Below are positions 25,309 to 33,478 of a DNA stretch of 64,000 nucleotides, in pieces. The position numbers and the translations under genes were made by a program. The notes under the pieces were generated by a model. That model had not been told where the DNA came from. It ran no database searches and was given only the letters and a program-made list of their open reading frames with translations. Every line of letters starts with the position of its first letter. Position 1 is the first letter of the stretch. This DNA is from JACVRW01 sp963764665 (lineage in GTDB: Bacteria > Actinomycetota > Thermoleophilia > Solirubrobacterales > Thermoleophilaceae). Where the stretch lies: NCBI GenBank assembly GCA_963764665.1, contig CAVXTL010000009.1, positions 1 to 64,000 of the forward strand, in the 5' to 3' direction.

Positions 25309-26535
25309 ATGGTCATCTGCGTTCTCTACCCCCGCTTCGAGCTCTTGGCCGCTCTCGGGGACCGGAGGGCGCTCCTCTCCGAGCCCGCCGCACTGGCGCC
25401 GGAGGCGGGCCGCGAGCAGGTGCTGGGGGAGGTGTCGGCGCCGGCCGAGGCCTTCGGGGTGGTCCGGGGGATGCGGCTGGGCGAGGCGCTCGCGCGCTGT
25501 CCCGCCCTCCGGCTCGTACCTCCGGATCCCGAGGGGTCGCGCTCGCTGTGGGGACACGTGCTCGACCGGCTGGAGGGGATCGGGGCGGGGGTGGAGTCGG
25601 ATCGCTCGGGGGCTGCGTTTTTCGAGGCGCGACCGCTCGAGGGCATGCACGGAGGCCGCCTCGACGGGGTGCTGGCGGCTGCCCGGCGGGCGCTCGGGCC
25701 GGGGGCGCGCTTCGGGTCCGCGCCCAGCCGCTTCGCCGCGCACGCCGCGGCGCTCCGGGCGCGTCCGCGCCGGCGCGGCGCCGGCGGAGGCCCTTCCGGG
25801 GGTGCGGTCGTGGTCGAGGAGCGAGCCACGCGGGAGTTCCTCGCTCCGCTGCCGGTCTCGCTCCTGCGCACCCGGCCGGAGCTTCAGGCGCTGCCGGAGA
25901 TCCTCGAGCAGCTCGGGATCAGGACGCTGGGCGAGCTCGCCGCGCTGCCGTCGCGCGCGCTGGCCGAGCGGTTCGGGCATCCGGGGCTGCTCGCGCTCGA
26001 CCTGGCCCGGGGGCGCGACACGGAGCTCGAGCCGCGGCGGCCGCCCGAGCCGGTCAGCGAGCGGCTCGACCTGCCGGAGGCCGCCTCGGGACAGCAGCTC
26101 GAACGTGCTCTGGAGCTGCTCGTGGCCCGGGTGCTCGCCCGGCGCGAGCGACGGGGGCGCTCGCTCAGGGGACTCGCCATGTCCGCGCGCTTCGTGGCCG
26201 GAGGCACCTGGCGGCTGGCCGTGACCCTGCGGAGGGCCAGCGCCGATCCGGCTCGGATCCGGCTCGTCCTCGCGCCGAGGCTCGCCGAGCTGCCGGCGCC
26301 GGCGGAGTCGCTCGCCCTCGAGGTGGAGGCATTCGGCCCGCCGGCGCACGACCAGGGGCAGCTGCTGGACGAGGCGGGCGCCGTCCGGCGCGCACGGCTG
26401 GGCGAGGCGGTGCGCCAGGCGCGTCAGGCGGCCGGCCCGGACGCGGCTCTGCGGGTGCTGGACGTGGACCCGGACTCGCGGATCCCGGAGCGCCGCGCGG
26501 TCCTGGCGCCGTTTCCGGATTGGCAGGCCCCGTGA
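25309..26535 (+). CDS. imuB: ImuB, catalytically dead Y-family polymerase-like protein of the SOS mutasome
   Basis: 408 residues. Seen: a Y-family layout with the first motif as CVLYPRFELLAAL (no catalytic Asp), GMRLGEALARCPALRLVPPD, a helix-hairpin-helix part (PEILEQLGIRTLGELAALP), and a little-finger-like domain with AMSARFVAGGTWRLAVTL. The carboxylates of active Pol IV/V are missing, as in known ImuB. It bridges DnaE2 to the beta clamp for error-prone synthesis. The SOS box lies just upstream. No imuA' is found next to it, and the partner dnaE2 is 3.2 kb downstream. Confidence 0.88.
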   Translation: MVICVLYPRFELLAALGDRRALLSEPAALAPEAGREQVLGEVSAPAEAFGVVRGMRLGEALARCPALRLVPPDPEGSRSLWGHVLDRLEGIGAGVESDRSGAAFFEARPLEGMHGGRLDGVLAAARRALGPGARFGSAPSRFAAHAAALRARPRRRGAGGGPSGGAVVVEERATREFLAPLPVSLLRTRPELQALPEILEQLGIRTLGELAALPSRALAERFGHPGLLALDLARGRDTELEPRRPPEPVSERLDLPEAASGQQLERALELLVARVLARRERRGRSLRGLAMSARFVAGGTWRLAVTLRRASADPARIRLVLAPRLAELPAPAESLALEVEAFGPPAHDQGQLLDEAGAVRRARLGEAVRQARQAAGPDAALRVLDVDPDSRIPERRAVLAPFPDWQAP

Positions 26536-26783
26536 ACCCGAGCGGCGCGCGCCGCCTTGGCGCCCCCCGGCCGGTGGCCGTCAGAACGGACGAGCGCGGC
26601 GTGCCGATCGCCGTCGCGGGGGTGGCGGTCGAGGGGGTCAGGGAGGAGTGGGTGGTGGAGGATCGCTGGTGGACGCCGCGCCCGCTGCGGCGCCGCTATT
26701 TCGAGCTCGTGCTCGCAAATGGACGCAATGCGGTCGTCTTCCGCGATCTCGTGGCCGGGAAATGGCTGTCCCAGCGGGCGTGA
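26532..26783 (+). CDS. Small conserved-looking ORF coupled to imuB
   Basis: 83 residues, GTG overlapping the imuB stop (GTGA). Seen: a beta-rich basic protein, RTDERGVPIAVAGVAVEG, then REEWVVEDRWWTPRPLRRRYFELVLANGRNAVVF. It resembles the small DUF6504-type proteins often encoded beside actinobacterial imuB/dnaE2, but that assignment is from memory of the pattern. The context suggests an SOS-induced accessory to the mutasome. Confidence 0.6.
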   Translation: MNPSGARRLGAPRPVAVRTDERGVPIAVAGVAVEGVREEWVVEDRWWTPRPLRRRYFELVLANGRNAVVFRDLVAGKWLSQRA

Positions 26784-26784
26784 C

Positions 26785-26812
26785 TAAACACCCTGCGCCG
26801 GCCCGCCGATAA
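26785..26812 (+). promoter_or_regulatory. Perfect sigma-28-type promoter of the GGDEF gene
   Basis: TAAA at 26785-26788, a 16-nt spacer, GCCGATAA at 26805-26812: full match to the FliA/WhiG consensus. It begins just after the stop of the imuB-linked ORF, so the next gene is not part of the SOS operon. Confidence 0.8.
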
Positions 26813-26872
26813 CTAACAAGTGCCGCGGCCATCGCGCTTGCCTGTCATCCGTTTTTCGCTGGGTGGAATCCC

Positions 26873-28465
26873 GTGCTGAACACGGGATCCCTGACCGTGA
26901 TCGGCAGGCTGGGCGCCATGTTCGAGCGCACCGCGTCGGTGCGCACCGAAGAGGACCTCCAGCACGTGCTGTGGCAGGTGGCGCACACGATCGGCGAGAC
27001 GCTCGGCTACCGCGCCGTGGTGGTGAACATCTACCGGCCGGCCTTCGACGACATGTTCACGGCGGCCGCGGTGGGCTCCGACGACTCGGTCGAGCTGCTG
27101 CTCGGCCAGACCACGCTGCGGGAGAGCTGGATGCCCCTGTTCGCGCCCGGGTTCGAGCGGCGAGGCGCCTACTTCGTCCAGCAGGGCGAGTTCGACTGGG
27201 ACCGGATTCCCGGTCGCACATACACGCCGGAGATCGAGCCCACGGACGACCCCGACGCCTGGCAGGCGGACGACGCGCTCTTCGTGCCGCTCCGCGGCAC
27301 CAGCGGGAAGCTCCTCGGAGTGGTGTCGGTGGACGAGCCCGAGAACGGGCGCCGGCCGAGCGACGCGGACCTCGACGCCCTCGTGGCCGCCTCCAGGCAC
27401 GCGGCCCTGGCGATCCGGATCGCGCAGGACGTGGCCTCGGCGGCACAGCACCAGCGGATGCTCGAGCACGTGCTCGAGGTGTCGGCCCGGCTGGCCCAGG
27501 CGGGTGACGTGCCGGCCCTCCTCCAGTCGGTGTGCGACGGCATCCGCGACGCGCTCGCCTTCGACAAGGTCGTGATCGAGCTGGCCGACGAGCCGCGCGG
27601 CACGCTAGTGCCGGTGGCCGCCGCCGGCTGGATGGTGGACGCCCCGGCCGTGAACCCGGGCATGAGCATGGACTCCTTCGCGCCCCTCTTCACCCCCGAG
27701 TTTGAGGTGGCGGGCTGCTACCTCGTCCCGCACGACGCCGCCGAGATCCGCCTCGGCCCCAAGAGCATCGAGTACCAGTCCGAGCTGAACGGCCGCGGGC
27801 CGCACGCGTGGAACCGCCACTGGCTGCTCGTGCCGCTGTCGGAGCCGGACGGGCGCCGGATCGGACTGATCTGGGTGGACGACCCGCGCGACCGGCTGCT
27901 GCCGTCGCGCACCCGGATGCAGGCGTTGCGGCTGTTCGCCAACCAGGCCATGTCGGCGCTCCACTCGGCAGATCAGGTGGTGCGGCTGCGCTACGAGGCC
28001 ACCCACGACCCGCTCACCTCGCTTCCCAACCGGCGCGCGCTGCTGGCGCGGCTGCCGCAGGAGGTCGAGGCGAGCAAGCGCGCGGCCGGGACCTTCTCGC
28101 TCGTGCTCTGCGACATGGACAACCTGAAGACGCTGAACGACACGCTCGGGCACGAGGCGGGCGACGTGGCCCTGAAGCTCCTGGCGGGCGCGCTGCGCAG
28201 CGGGCTGCGCCGGGGCGACGACGCCTACCGGCTCGGCGGTGACGAGTTCGCGGTGGTGCTGCCCGGAGCGTCGCGGCTGGACGCGGAACGGGTCACGCGC
28301 CGGCTGCGCGAGGCCACCGCCGCCTGCGCCGCGGAGCCGGTGAAGGCGATCGAGGCGAGCTTCGGCATCGCCGTCCACGAGGCCGACGAGCCGCCGGACC
28401 GGCTGATGGCCCGCGCCGACGAGGCGCTCTACGGGGAGAAGCGCAGGCGCGAGTCGGCGGCCTGA
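26873..28465 (+). CDS. GAF-GAF-GGDEF diguanylate cyclase
   Basis: 530 residues from GTG 26873 (GTGGAA about 6 nt upstream as a weak SD). Seen: two GAF domains (about 10-175 and 195-355), then a GGDEF domain (about 365-525) with THDPLTSLPNRRALL, CDMDNLKTLNDTLGH, and the active site YRLGGDEFAVVLPG. The inhibitory I-site RxxD is present as RRGD five residues before GGDEF, so product inhibition is expected. It makes c-di-GMP from two GTP in response to an unknown ligand. Soluble, no membrane helix. The sigma-28-type promoter ties it to the pilus genes. Confidence 0.92.
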   Translation: MLNTGSLTVIGRLGAMFERTASVRTEEDLQHVLWQVAHTIGETLGYRAVVVNIYRPAFDDMFTAAAVGSDDSVELLLGQTTLRESWMPLFAPGFERRGAYFVQQGEFDWDRIPGRTYTPEIEPTDDPDAWQADDALFVPLRGTSGKLLGVVSVDEPENGRRPSDADLDALVAASRHAALAIRIAQDVASAAQHQRMLEHVLEVSARLAQAGDVPALLQSVCDGIRDALAFDKVVIELADEPRGTLVPVAAAGWMVDAPAVNPGMSMDSFAPLFTPEFEVAGCYLVPHDAAEIRLGPKSIEYQSELNGRGPHAWNRHWLLVPLSEPDGRRIGLIWVDDPRDRLLPSRTRMQALRLFANQAMSALHSADQVVRLRYEATHDPLTSLPNRRALLARLPQEVEASKRAAGTFSLVLCDMDNLKTLNDTLGHEAGDVALKLLAGALRSGLRRGDDAYRLGGDEFAVVLPGASRLDAERVTRRLREATAACAAEPVKAIEASFGIAVHEADEPPDRLMARADEALYGEKRRRESAA

Positions 28466-28483
28466 GGTCGGCCCGCGGGTTTG

Positions 28484-29280
28484 TCAGGGCCGTGGCGACC
28501 AGGCGGCGTGGCCGTCGATGCCGGCCGTGTTGGTGAGGTTGGTCTGGTCGCTCCCGTCGGCGTCCATCGCGTAGATCTCCTGGTTGCCGTCGCGCATGCT
28601 CATGAAGGCGATCTTGGTGCCGTCAGGCGACCAGGCCGGCTCGAAATCGACGGCCGGGTTGGCAGTGAGGTTGGTGGGGTTGGAGCCGTCGGCGTCCATC
28701 GCGTAGATCTCGAAGTTGCCGTCGCTGTCGCTGATGAAGGCGATCTTGGTGCCGTCAGGTGACCAGGCCGGCCCGAAGTCGTAGCCCGCGCGGTTGCTGA
28801 CGTTGGTGGGGTTGGAGCCGTCGGCGTCCATCACGTAGACCTCTCCGTTGCCGGTGCGGGCGGTGGCGAAGGCGATCCTGGTGCCGTCAGGGGACCAGGA
28901 AGGCCCGGTGTCGTCGCTGCCGTTGTTGGTGAGGTTGATCTGGTTGCCGCCGTCGGCGTCCATCACGAAGATCTCGTTGTTGCCGCCGTGGTTGCCGACG
29001 AAGGCGATCTTGGTGCCGTCAGGCGACCAGGCCGGCGCGAAGTCGTGAGCCTCGTTGTCGGTGAGGTTGGTCTGGTTGCTCCCGTCGGCGTCCATCACGT
29101 AGACCTCCTGGTCGCCGCCGTAGTTGATGGCGTAGGCGATCTTGGTCCCTTCGGGCGACCAGGCCGGGTCGAAGTCATTGCCCACGATGTTGGTGAGGTT
29201 GGTTTGGTCGCTCCCGGCGGCGTCCATCGCGTAGATCTCCAGGTTTCCGGTGCGGTCCGTGGTGAAGGCGATTCCGGAGG
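28484..29280 (-). repeat. 132-bp tandem coding repeats of the PD40 lipoprotein
   Basis: The string ATCTTGGTGCCGTCAGG or a close variant recurs at about 28611, 28743, 28875, 29007 and 29139, a strict 132-bp (44-codon) period. High DNA identity suggests recent duplication or gene conversion among units. Confidence 0.85.
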
Positions 29281-29656
29281 TGCCCCCGGCGGGTTTGGTG
29301 GTGAAGGTGCGGTTGGTCTGGCAGACGACCCTGGCGGGGTCTTCTTCCTCGTCCTTGACGCAGAGCTGGAAGTGGTAGGTGGTGTCGGCGTCGAGGCCGG
29401 CGACCGGCTGGGACACCCGGTGCGGCTGGTCGTCCGCGATCGCGATGGTGCGATGTGGGGTCTCGGCTCCGTAATCGGTGGTCTCGCCGTAGCGCCACCA
29501 GAACTCGGTGTCGCCGGCGAAGCTCGAGTAGATGTCGGCGTTCAGCGTCGCGCCCGTGTCCGACAGGTACGTCGTGGGCTTCGGATCGCCCGCGGCGCAG
29601 CCGGCGATCAACAGCACGACAAGCACAGCGGCGGCGGCGGCGAGGCCACGACTCAT
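28484..29656 (-). CDS. Lipoprotein with six to seven PD40/TolB-like beta-propeller repeats
   Basis: 390 residues. Seen: lipoprotein signal with lipobox LIAGC (C20), a Fn3-like region (about 28-120: NADIYSSFAGDTEFWWRYG), then PD40 repeats of 44 residues with the core AWSPDGTKIAF ... EIYAMDADGSNQTNLT. These form a beta-propeller, usually for protein or carbohydrate binding. AGGGGAG about 7 nt before the ATG serves as SD. It is convergent with the GGDEF gene. The function cannot be told; a surface-exposed binding protein is likely. Confidence 0.87.
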   Translation of the reverse strand: MSRGLAAAAAVLVVLLIAGCAAGDPKPTTYLSDTGATLNADIYSSFAGDTEFWWRYGETTDYGAETPHRTIAIADDQPHRVSQPVAGLDADTTYHFQLCVKDEEEDPARVVCQTNRTFTTKPAGGTSGIAFTTDRTGNLEIYAMDAAGSDQTNLTNIVGNDFDPAWSPEGTKIAYAINYGGDQEVYVMDADGSNQTNLTDNEAHDFAPAWSPDGTKIAFVGNHGGNNEIFVMDADGGNQINLTNNGSDDTGPSWSPDGTRIAFATARTGNGEVYVMDADGSNPTNVSNRAGYDFGPAWSPDGTKIAFISDSDGNFEIYAMDADGSNPTNLTANPAVDFEPAWSPDGTKIAFMSMRDGNQEIYAMDADGSDQTNLTNTAGIDGHAAWSPRP

Positions 29657-29756
29657 TTTTCACATCTCCCCTGCTAGGGACCCGGAGGGCGTCGAACGAA
29701 CGTAACCCAACCCGCGGGGAGGTGCGCCAGGCAACCCTGCACCCTTGACCGGAATG

Positions 29757-29770
29757 CGAACATGTGTTCG
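29757..29770. promoter_or_regulatory. LexA (SOS) box upstream of dnaE2
   Basis: The same perfect palindrome as before imuB, within an identical 18-nt stretch (ATGCGAACATGTGTTCGT). TTGACC at 29745-29750 is a candidate -35. The box touches the dnaE2 start codon, so LexA would cover the promoter and start site. Confidence 0.88.
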
Positions 29771-32700
29771 TGTCCTACGTGGAGCTCCATTGCCACTCCG
29801 CTTACTCGTTCCTCGACGGGGCATCGCACCCCACAGAGCTTGCGGGGGTCGCCGCCGAACAGGGCCACGGCGCCCTGGCGCTGACCGACCACGACGGCCT
29901 TCACGGCGCCATGGAGATGGCGGGCGCGCTGCGCGCCCTCGGGGTGCGCCCGATCACCGGAGCGGAGCTCACGCTCGACGACGGCACCCACCTCACGCTC
30001 CTGTGCGAGACCCGCCAGGGGTATACGAACCTCTGCCGGCTGATCACCTCTGCCCACTGGCGCACCCGGCGCTGGGCGCGCGAGGGCTGGACCGAGCCGG
30101 CGCCCGGCGTGCGCGCAGGGAGGCGGCCCGGCCAGGACCCGCTCGACGACCAGCCGGCAGTGACGCTCGAGGAGATCGAGCACCACGCCGAGGGGCTCGT
30201 GTGCCTGTCGGGCTGCGCCCGCGACGGTGCGGTGGCCAGCCGGGTGGAGGCGGGCGACCATCCCGGCGCGGCCGCGGTCGCGCGCAGGCTGCTGCGGGCC
30301 TTCGGGCCTGAGCGCCTGCGCATAGAGCTCCAGCGGCCCTTCGCCCGCAACGACCGCCGCCGCAACCGACTGCTCGGCGAGCTGGCCGAGCGGCTCGGGG
30401 TGCCGTGCGTGGCCACCGGCAACGTGCACGTCCACGCGTTCGAGCGCGTGGCGCTCCAGGACGCGATGGTGGCCGTCCGCCTCGGCGCCACCCTCGACGA
30501 GACGGAGCCCAGGCGGCGCGGCAACTCCTCTCACGTGCTCGCCCCGCCCGAGCGGATGGCCGAGCGTTTCCGCGAGCATCCCGGCGCAGTGGCCGAGACC
30601 GGCCGGCTGGCGGAGCGCCTGCGCTTCGACCTCACCGAGGACCTCGGCTACCGCTACCCCGGGTCGGAGGACGAGACCGCCGACCGGCGCCTGGCCGAGC
30701 TGTGCGGGTCGCGCATGGACGAGCGCTACGGCCGCCGGAGCATCCGAGCGGCTGCCGAGGGCAGGCTCGAGGAGGAGCTGCGCGTGATCCGCCACCTCGG
30801 GCTGTCCGGCTTCTTCCTCCTTCATCGCGACCTGCTCGAGCTGGCGCGGGAGGTGGCGGTGGACGTGCGCGGCCCCGAATCCGCCCGCCGGCTGCTGCCG
30901 CCCGGTCGCGGTCGCGGCTCGAGCGTGTCGTCGATCGTCTGCTACCTCACCGGCCTCTCGCATGTGGACCCGGTGGAGAACGAGCTGTTCCTCGGGCGCT
31001 TCCTGAACGAGGAGCTCACCGCGCTCCCGGACATCGACCTCGACTTCCCGCGTGACGTGCGCGACGTGCTCATCCCGCGCGTGCACGACCGCTACGGGCG
31101 CGATCGCTGTGCGCTGGTGGCCGCGTTCGCCACCTTCCAGGTGCGCTCGGCGGTGCGCGACTTCGCGAAGGCGCTGGGGCTGCCGCCGGGCGAGATCGAG
31201 CGGCTGGCCCGCGCCGTGGACCCCTGGAAGACCCGCAACGACATCGAGGGCGACGTGCCGCCCGGCCGCTCGCCGCGCTGGGAGGCGCTCGTACGGCTCG
31301 CGCGCGACGCCTGGAGCCTCCCGCGCCACCAGTCCCAGCATCCCGGCGGCATGGTCATCTCCACGCAGCCGCTGATCGACCTCTGTCCCGTCCAGCCGGC
31401 GTCGATGGAGGGACGCCAGATGGTGCAGTGGGACAAGGACTCCTGCGGCGACGCGGGCTTCCTCAAGATCGACCTGCTCGGCCTGGGGATGCTCTCGGCG
31501 GTCGAGCGCTGCGTGGACGAGATCGCCCGCGTCCGGGGCGAGCGGATCGACCTCTCGCGCATCCCCTACGACGACAAGGAGGTCTACGGGAGCATCCAGG
31601 AGGCGGAGACGATGGGCGTCTTCCAGATCGAGAGCCGGGCCCAGATGCAGAGCCTCGTGCGCACCCGCCCGGAGAACCTCGACGACCTCACGGTCCAGGT
31701 GGCGCTGGTGCGCCCCGGGCCGATCCAGGGCGGCGCGGTGCATCCCTACATCGAGCGCCGCAAGCGGCTGCGCGAGGACCCCTCGTTCCAGGTGCCCTAC
31801 CTGCACCCCTCGCTCGAGCCGGTGCTGCGCGACACCCTCGGGGCGATCGTCTTCCAGGATCAGGTCCTGGAGGTGGCGATGGCCTTCGCGGGCTTCCGGG
31901 CAGGCGAGGCCGAGGGGCTGCGCCGGGCGATGAGCCGGCGCCGCTCGGAGGCGGCCATCCGCGCCTACGAGGAGAAGTTCGTGGCCGGCGCGATGGCCAA
32001 CAGCGCCTCGCGCGAGGTGGCCGAAAAGGTCTGGTCGCAGATCGTCGGCTTCTCCGGGTTCGGCTTCCCCAAGGCGCACTCGGCGGCCTTCGGCCTGCTC
32101 GCCTACCAGTCCACCTGGCTGCGGGTGCACTACGGGCCGGAGTTCCTGTGCGCGTTGCTGAACGAGCAGCCGATGGGGTTCTACCCGCCGGACACGCTTG
32201 TGCACGAGGCGCAGAGGCGAGGGATGGCCGTGCTGCCGCCGTCGGTGGTGCTGAGCGCGGCGGAGTGCCGGGTCGAGCGTGTTGGCCTTGGCGCGCGGGG
32301 CCTGTCTCCGGCAGCGATCACCGTTCCAGCTCGCAAGCTCACTGATCCGGTAATCGCCGCCGTCGCCACCCGCGCGAGGGGCGCCGCGGCTGATGAGCCT
32401 GTCCGGCCGGGGTTTGGGTTTGAGCGGAAAAACACTGAGGGTCCTGGCCTCGCCGTCCGGGTCGGCCTCGGCTACGTCAACGGTGTTCGGGAGCAGGAGG
32501 TGCGGGCCATGGTCGAGGAGCGGGAGCGGGGTGGGGGCTGGCGCTCGCTCGGGGACCTCGCCGGGCGCTCGGGTGCGTTCGCCGAGACGCTCGGCCGGCT
32601 CGCCTGGGCCGGGGCGTGCGACGAGCTGGTGGACGGCGCGGAGGAGTCACGGCGCCGGCGGGCGCTGTGGGAGCTTGGGGTGGCGGTGCCGGGCAACTCG

Positions 32701-33267
32701 GTGCCGGAGGGCACCCAGCTCGCCCTACCGCTCGACCCCCATGAGGGGCCCGAGCTTCGCGCCCTGTCTGCCTGGGAGCGGATGCTGGCCGACTACGGGT
32801 CCACCGGGATCACGCTGCGTGAGCATCCACTGGAGCTGATGCGGCCGAGCCTGCCGGGCGACCTGCGCACGAGCGAGGAGCTCGAGCGCCACCAGGACGG
32901 GAGGCGGGTGAGGGTGGCCGGCCTGGTGGTGGCCCGCCAGCGGCCCGCGACCGCCAAGGGAGTCACGTTCATGCTGCTCGAGGACGAGCGCGGCACGATC
33001 AACCTCATCATCCCCCCGCCGGTCTACGAGCGCTTCAGGCTGGCCGTGCGGTCAGAGCCGCTGCTGCTGGCCACCGGTCGTCTCGAGCGCCGCGAGGGCA
33101 CGATGAACGTGGTGGTGGACCGGATCGAGCGCCTCGAGCGCCCCGACCTGCCGCGCGCAGAGATCAAGCACATCGAGCCGCGCCGCTCCTGGAGCACCGA
33201 GACCCAGGAGGAGGCCGACCTGCGGGCGGTGGTGCCGGTGGCCAACAGCTTCGGGAGGCGCGGCTGA
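29770..33267 (+). CDS. dnaE2: Error-prone DNA polymerase III alpha subunit DnaE2, with in-frame repeat insertion
   Basis: 1165 residues from GTG 29770; GTG 29764 in the same frame lies inside the LexA box. Seen: PHP domain VELHCHSAYSFLDGASHP, palm aspartates LPDIDLDFPRDVRD, GRGRGSSVSSIVCYLTGLS, LGLGMLSAVERCVDE, FGFPKAHSAAFGLLAYQSTWLR, and a C-terminal OB fold (RVRVAGLVVARQRPATAKGVTF). It does translesion synthesis with ImuB under SOS. Between ECRVER and LAVRVGLGYV there are about 50 extra residues, encoded by a 94-bp palindromic repeat and about 70 following bases; homologues as I recall them have only a few residues there. The frame stays open. Confidence 0.93.
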   Translation: MSYVELHCHSAYSFLDGASHPTELAGVAAEQGHGALALTDHDGLHGAMEMAGALRALGVRPITGAELTLDDGTHLTLLCETRQGYTNLCRLITSAHWRTRRWAREGWTEPAPGVRAGRRPGQDPLDDQPAVTLEEIEHHAEGLVCLSGCARDGAVASRVEAGDHPGAAAVARRLLRAFGPERLRIELQRPFARNDRRRNRLLGELAERLGVPCVATGNVHVHAFERVALQDAMVAVRLGATLDETEPRRRGNSSHVLAPPERMAERFREHPGAVAETGRLAERLRFDLTEDLGYRYPGSEDETADRRLAELCGSRMDERYGRRSIRAAAEGRLEEELRVIRHLGLSGFFLLHRDLLELAREVAVDVRGPESARRLLPPGRGRGSSVSSIVCYLTGLSHVDPVENELFLGRFLNEELTALPDIDLDFPRDVRDVLIPRVHDRYGRDRCALVAAFATFQVRSAVRDFAKALGLPPGEIERLARAVDPWKTRNDIEGDVPPGRSPRWEALVRLARDAWSLPRHQSQHPGGMVISTQPLIDLCPVQPASMEGRQMVQWDKDSCGDAGFLKIDLLGLGMLSAVERCVDEIARVRGERIDLSRIPYDDKEVYGSIQEAETMGVFQIESRAQMQSLVRTRPENLDDLTVQVALVRPGPIQGGAVHPYIERRKRLREDPSFQVPYLHPSLEPVLRDTLGAIVFQDQVLEVAMAFAGFRAGEAEGLRRAMSRRRSEAAIRAYEEKFVAGAMANSASREVAEKVWSQIVGFSGFGFPKAHSAAFGLLAYQSTWLRVHYGPEFLCALLNEQPMGFYPPDTLVHEAQRRGMAVLPPSVVLSAAECRVERVGLGARGLSPAAITVPARKLTDPVIAAVATRARGAAADEPVRPGFGFERKNTEGPGLAVRVGLGYVNGVREQEVRAMVEERERGGGWRSLGDLAGRSGAFAETLGRLAWAGACDELVDGAEESRRRRALWELGVAVPGNSVPEGTQLALPLDPHEGPELRALSAWERMLADYGSTGITLREHPLELMRPSLPGDLRTSEELERHQDGRRVRVAGLVVARQRPATAKGVTFMLLEDERGTINLIIPPPVYERFRLAVRSEPLLLATGRLERREGTMNVVVDRIERLERPDLPRAEIKHIEPRRSWSTETQEEADLRAVVPVANSFGRRG
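32286..32379 (+). repeat. 94-bp palindromic element, copy A (inside dnaE2)
   Basis: Identical to copy B at 33270-33363 except for two bases. Nested inverted repeats: CGCGCGGG/CCCGCGCG outside, GCGATCACCG/CGGTAATCGC in the middle (9 of 10), and AGCT-CGCA-AGCT at the centre. Read in frame it encodes about 31 residues without a stop. Confidence 0.9.
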
Positions 33268-33269
33268 CG

Positions 33270-33363
33270 CCTTGGCGCGCGGGGCCTGTCTCCGGCAGCG
33301 ATCACCGTTCGAGCTCGCAAGCTCACTCATCCGGTAATCGCCGCCGTCGCCACCCGCGCGAGG
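33270..33363 (+). repeat. 94-bp palindromic element, copy B (just after dnaE2)
   Basis: It starts 2 nt after the dnaE2 stop and lies in the longest gene-free stretch (33268-33478). The central hairpin here is GAGCT-CGCA-AGCTC. It could also act as a terminator. No other copy was seen in the window. After it, TTGACGGATTACTCG is AT-richer and may hold promoter elements. Confidence 0.9.
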
Positions 33364-33478
33364 AGCGTCCCCGCTTGACGGATTACTCGAATGCGTTCGG
33401 TGGAGGGACGGGCGTCACGGGTGCCTGGAGGCATCGCCCAGCGCGCCCAAGCTCCCGGACCGTCACCATTCGCCGGTG

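Noticed and set aside
29674..32205. 843-codon ORF antisense to dnaE2
   Set aside because: His/Arg/Leu-rich antisense artefact of high-GC coding DNA; no motif and no promoter.
33388..33399. CGAATGCGTTCG after dnaE2 as a third LexA box
   Set aside because: The half-sites are 2 bp closer than in CGAACnnnnGTTCG and the fifth base differs, so LexA would not be expected to bind.
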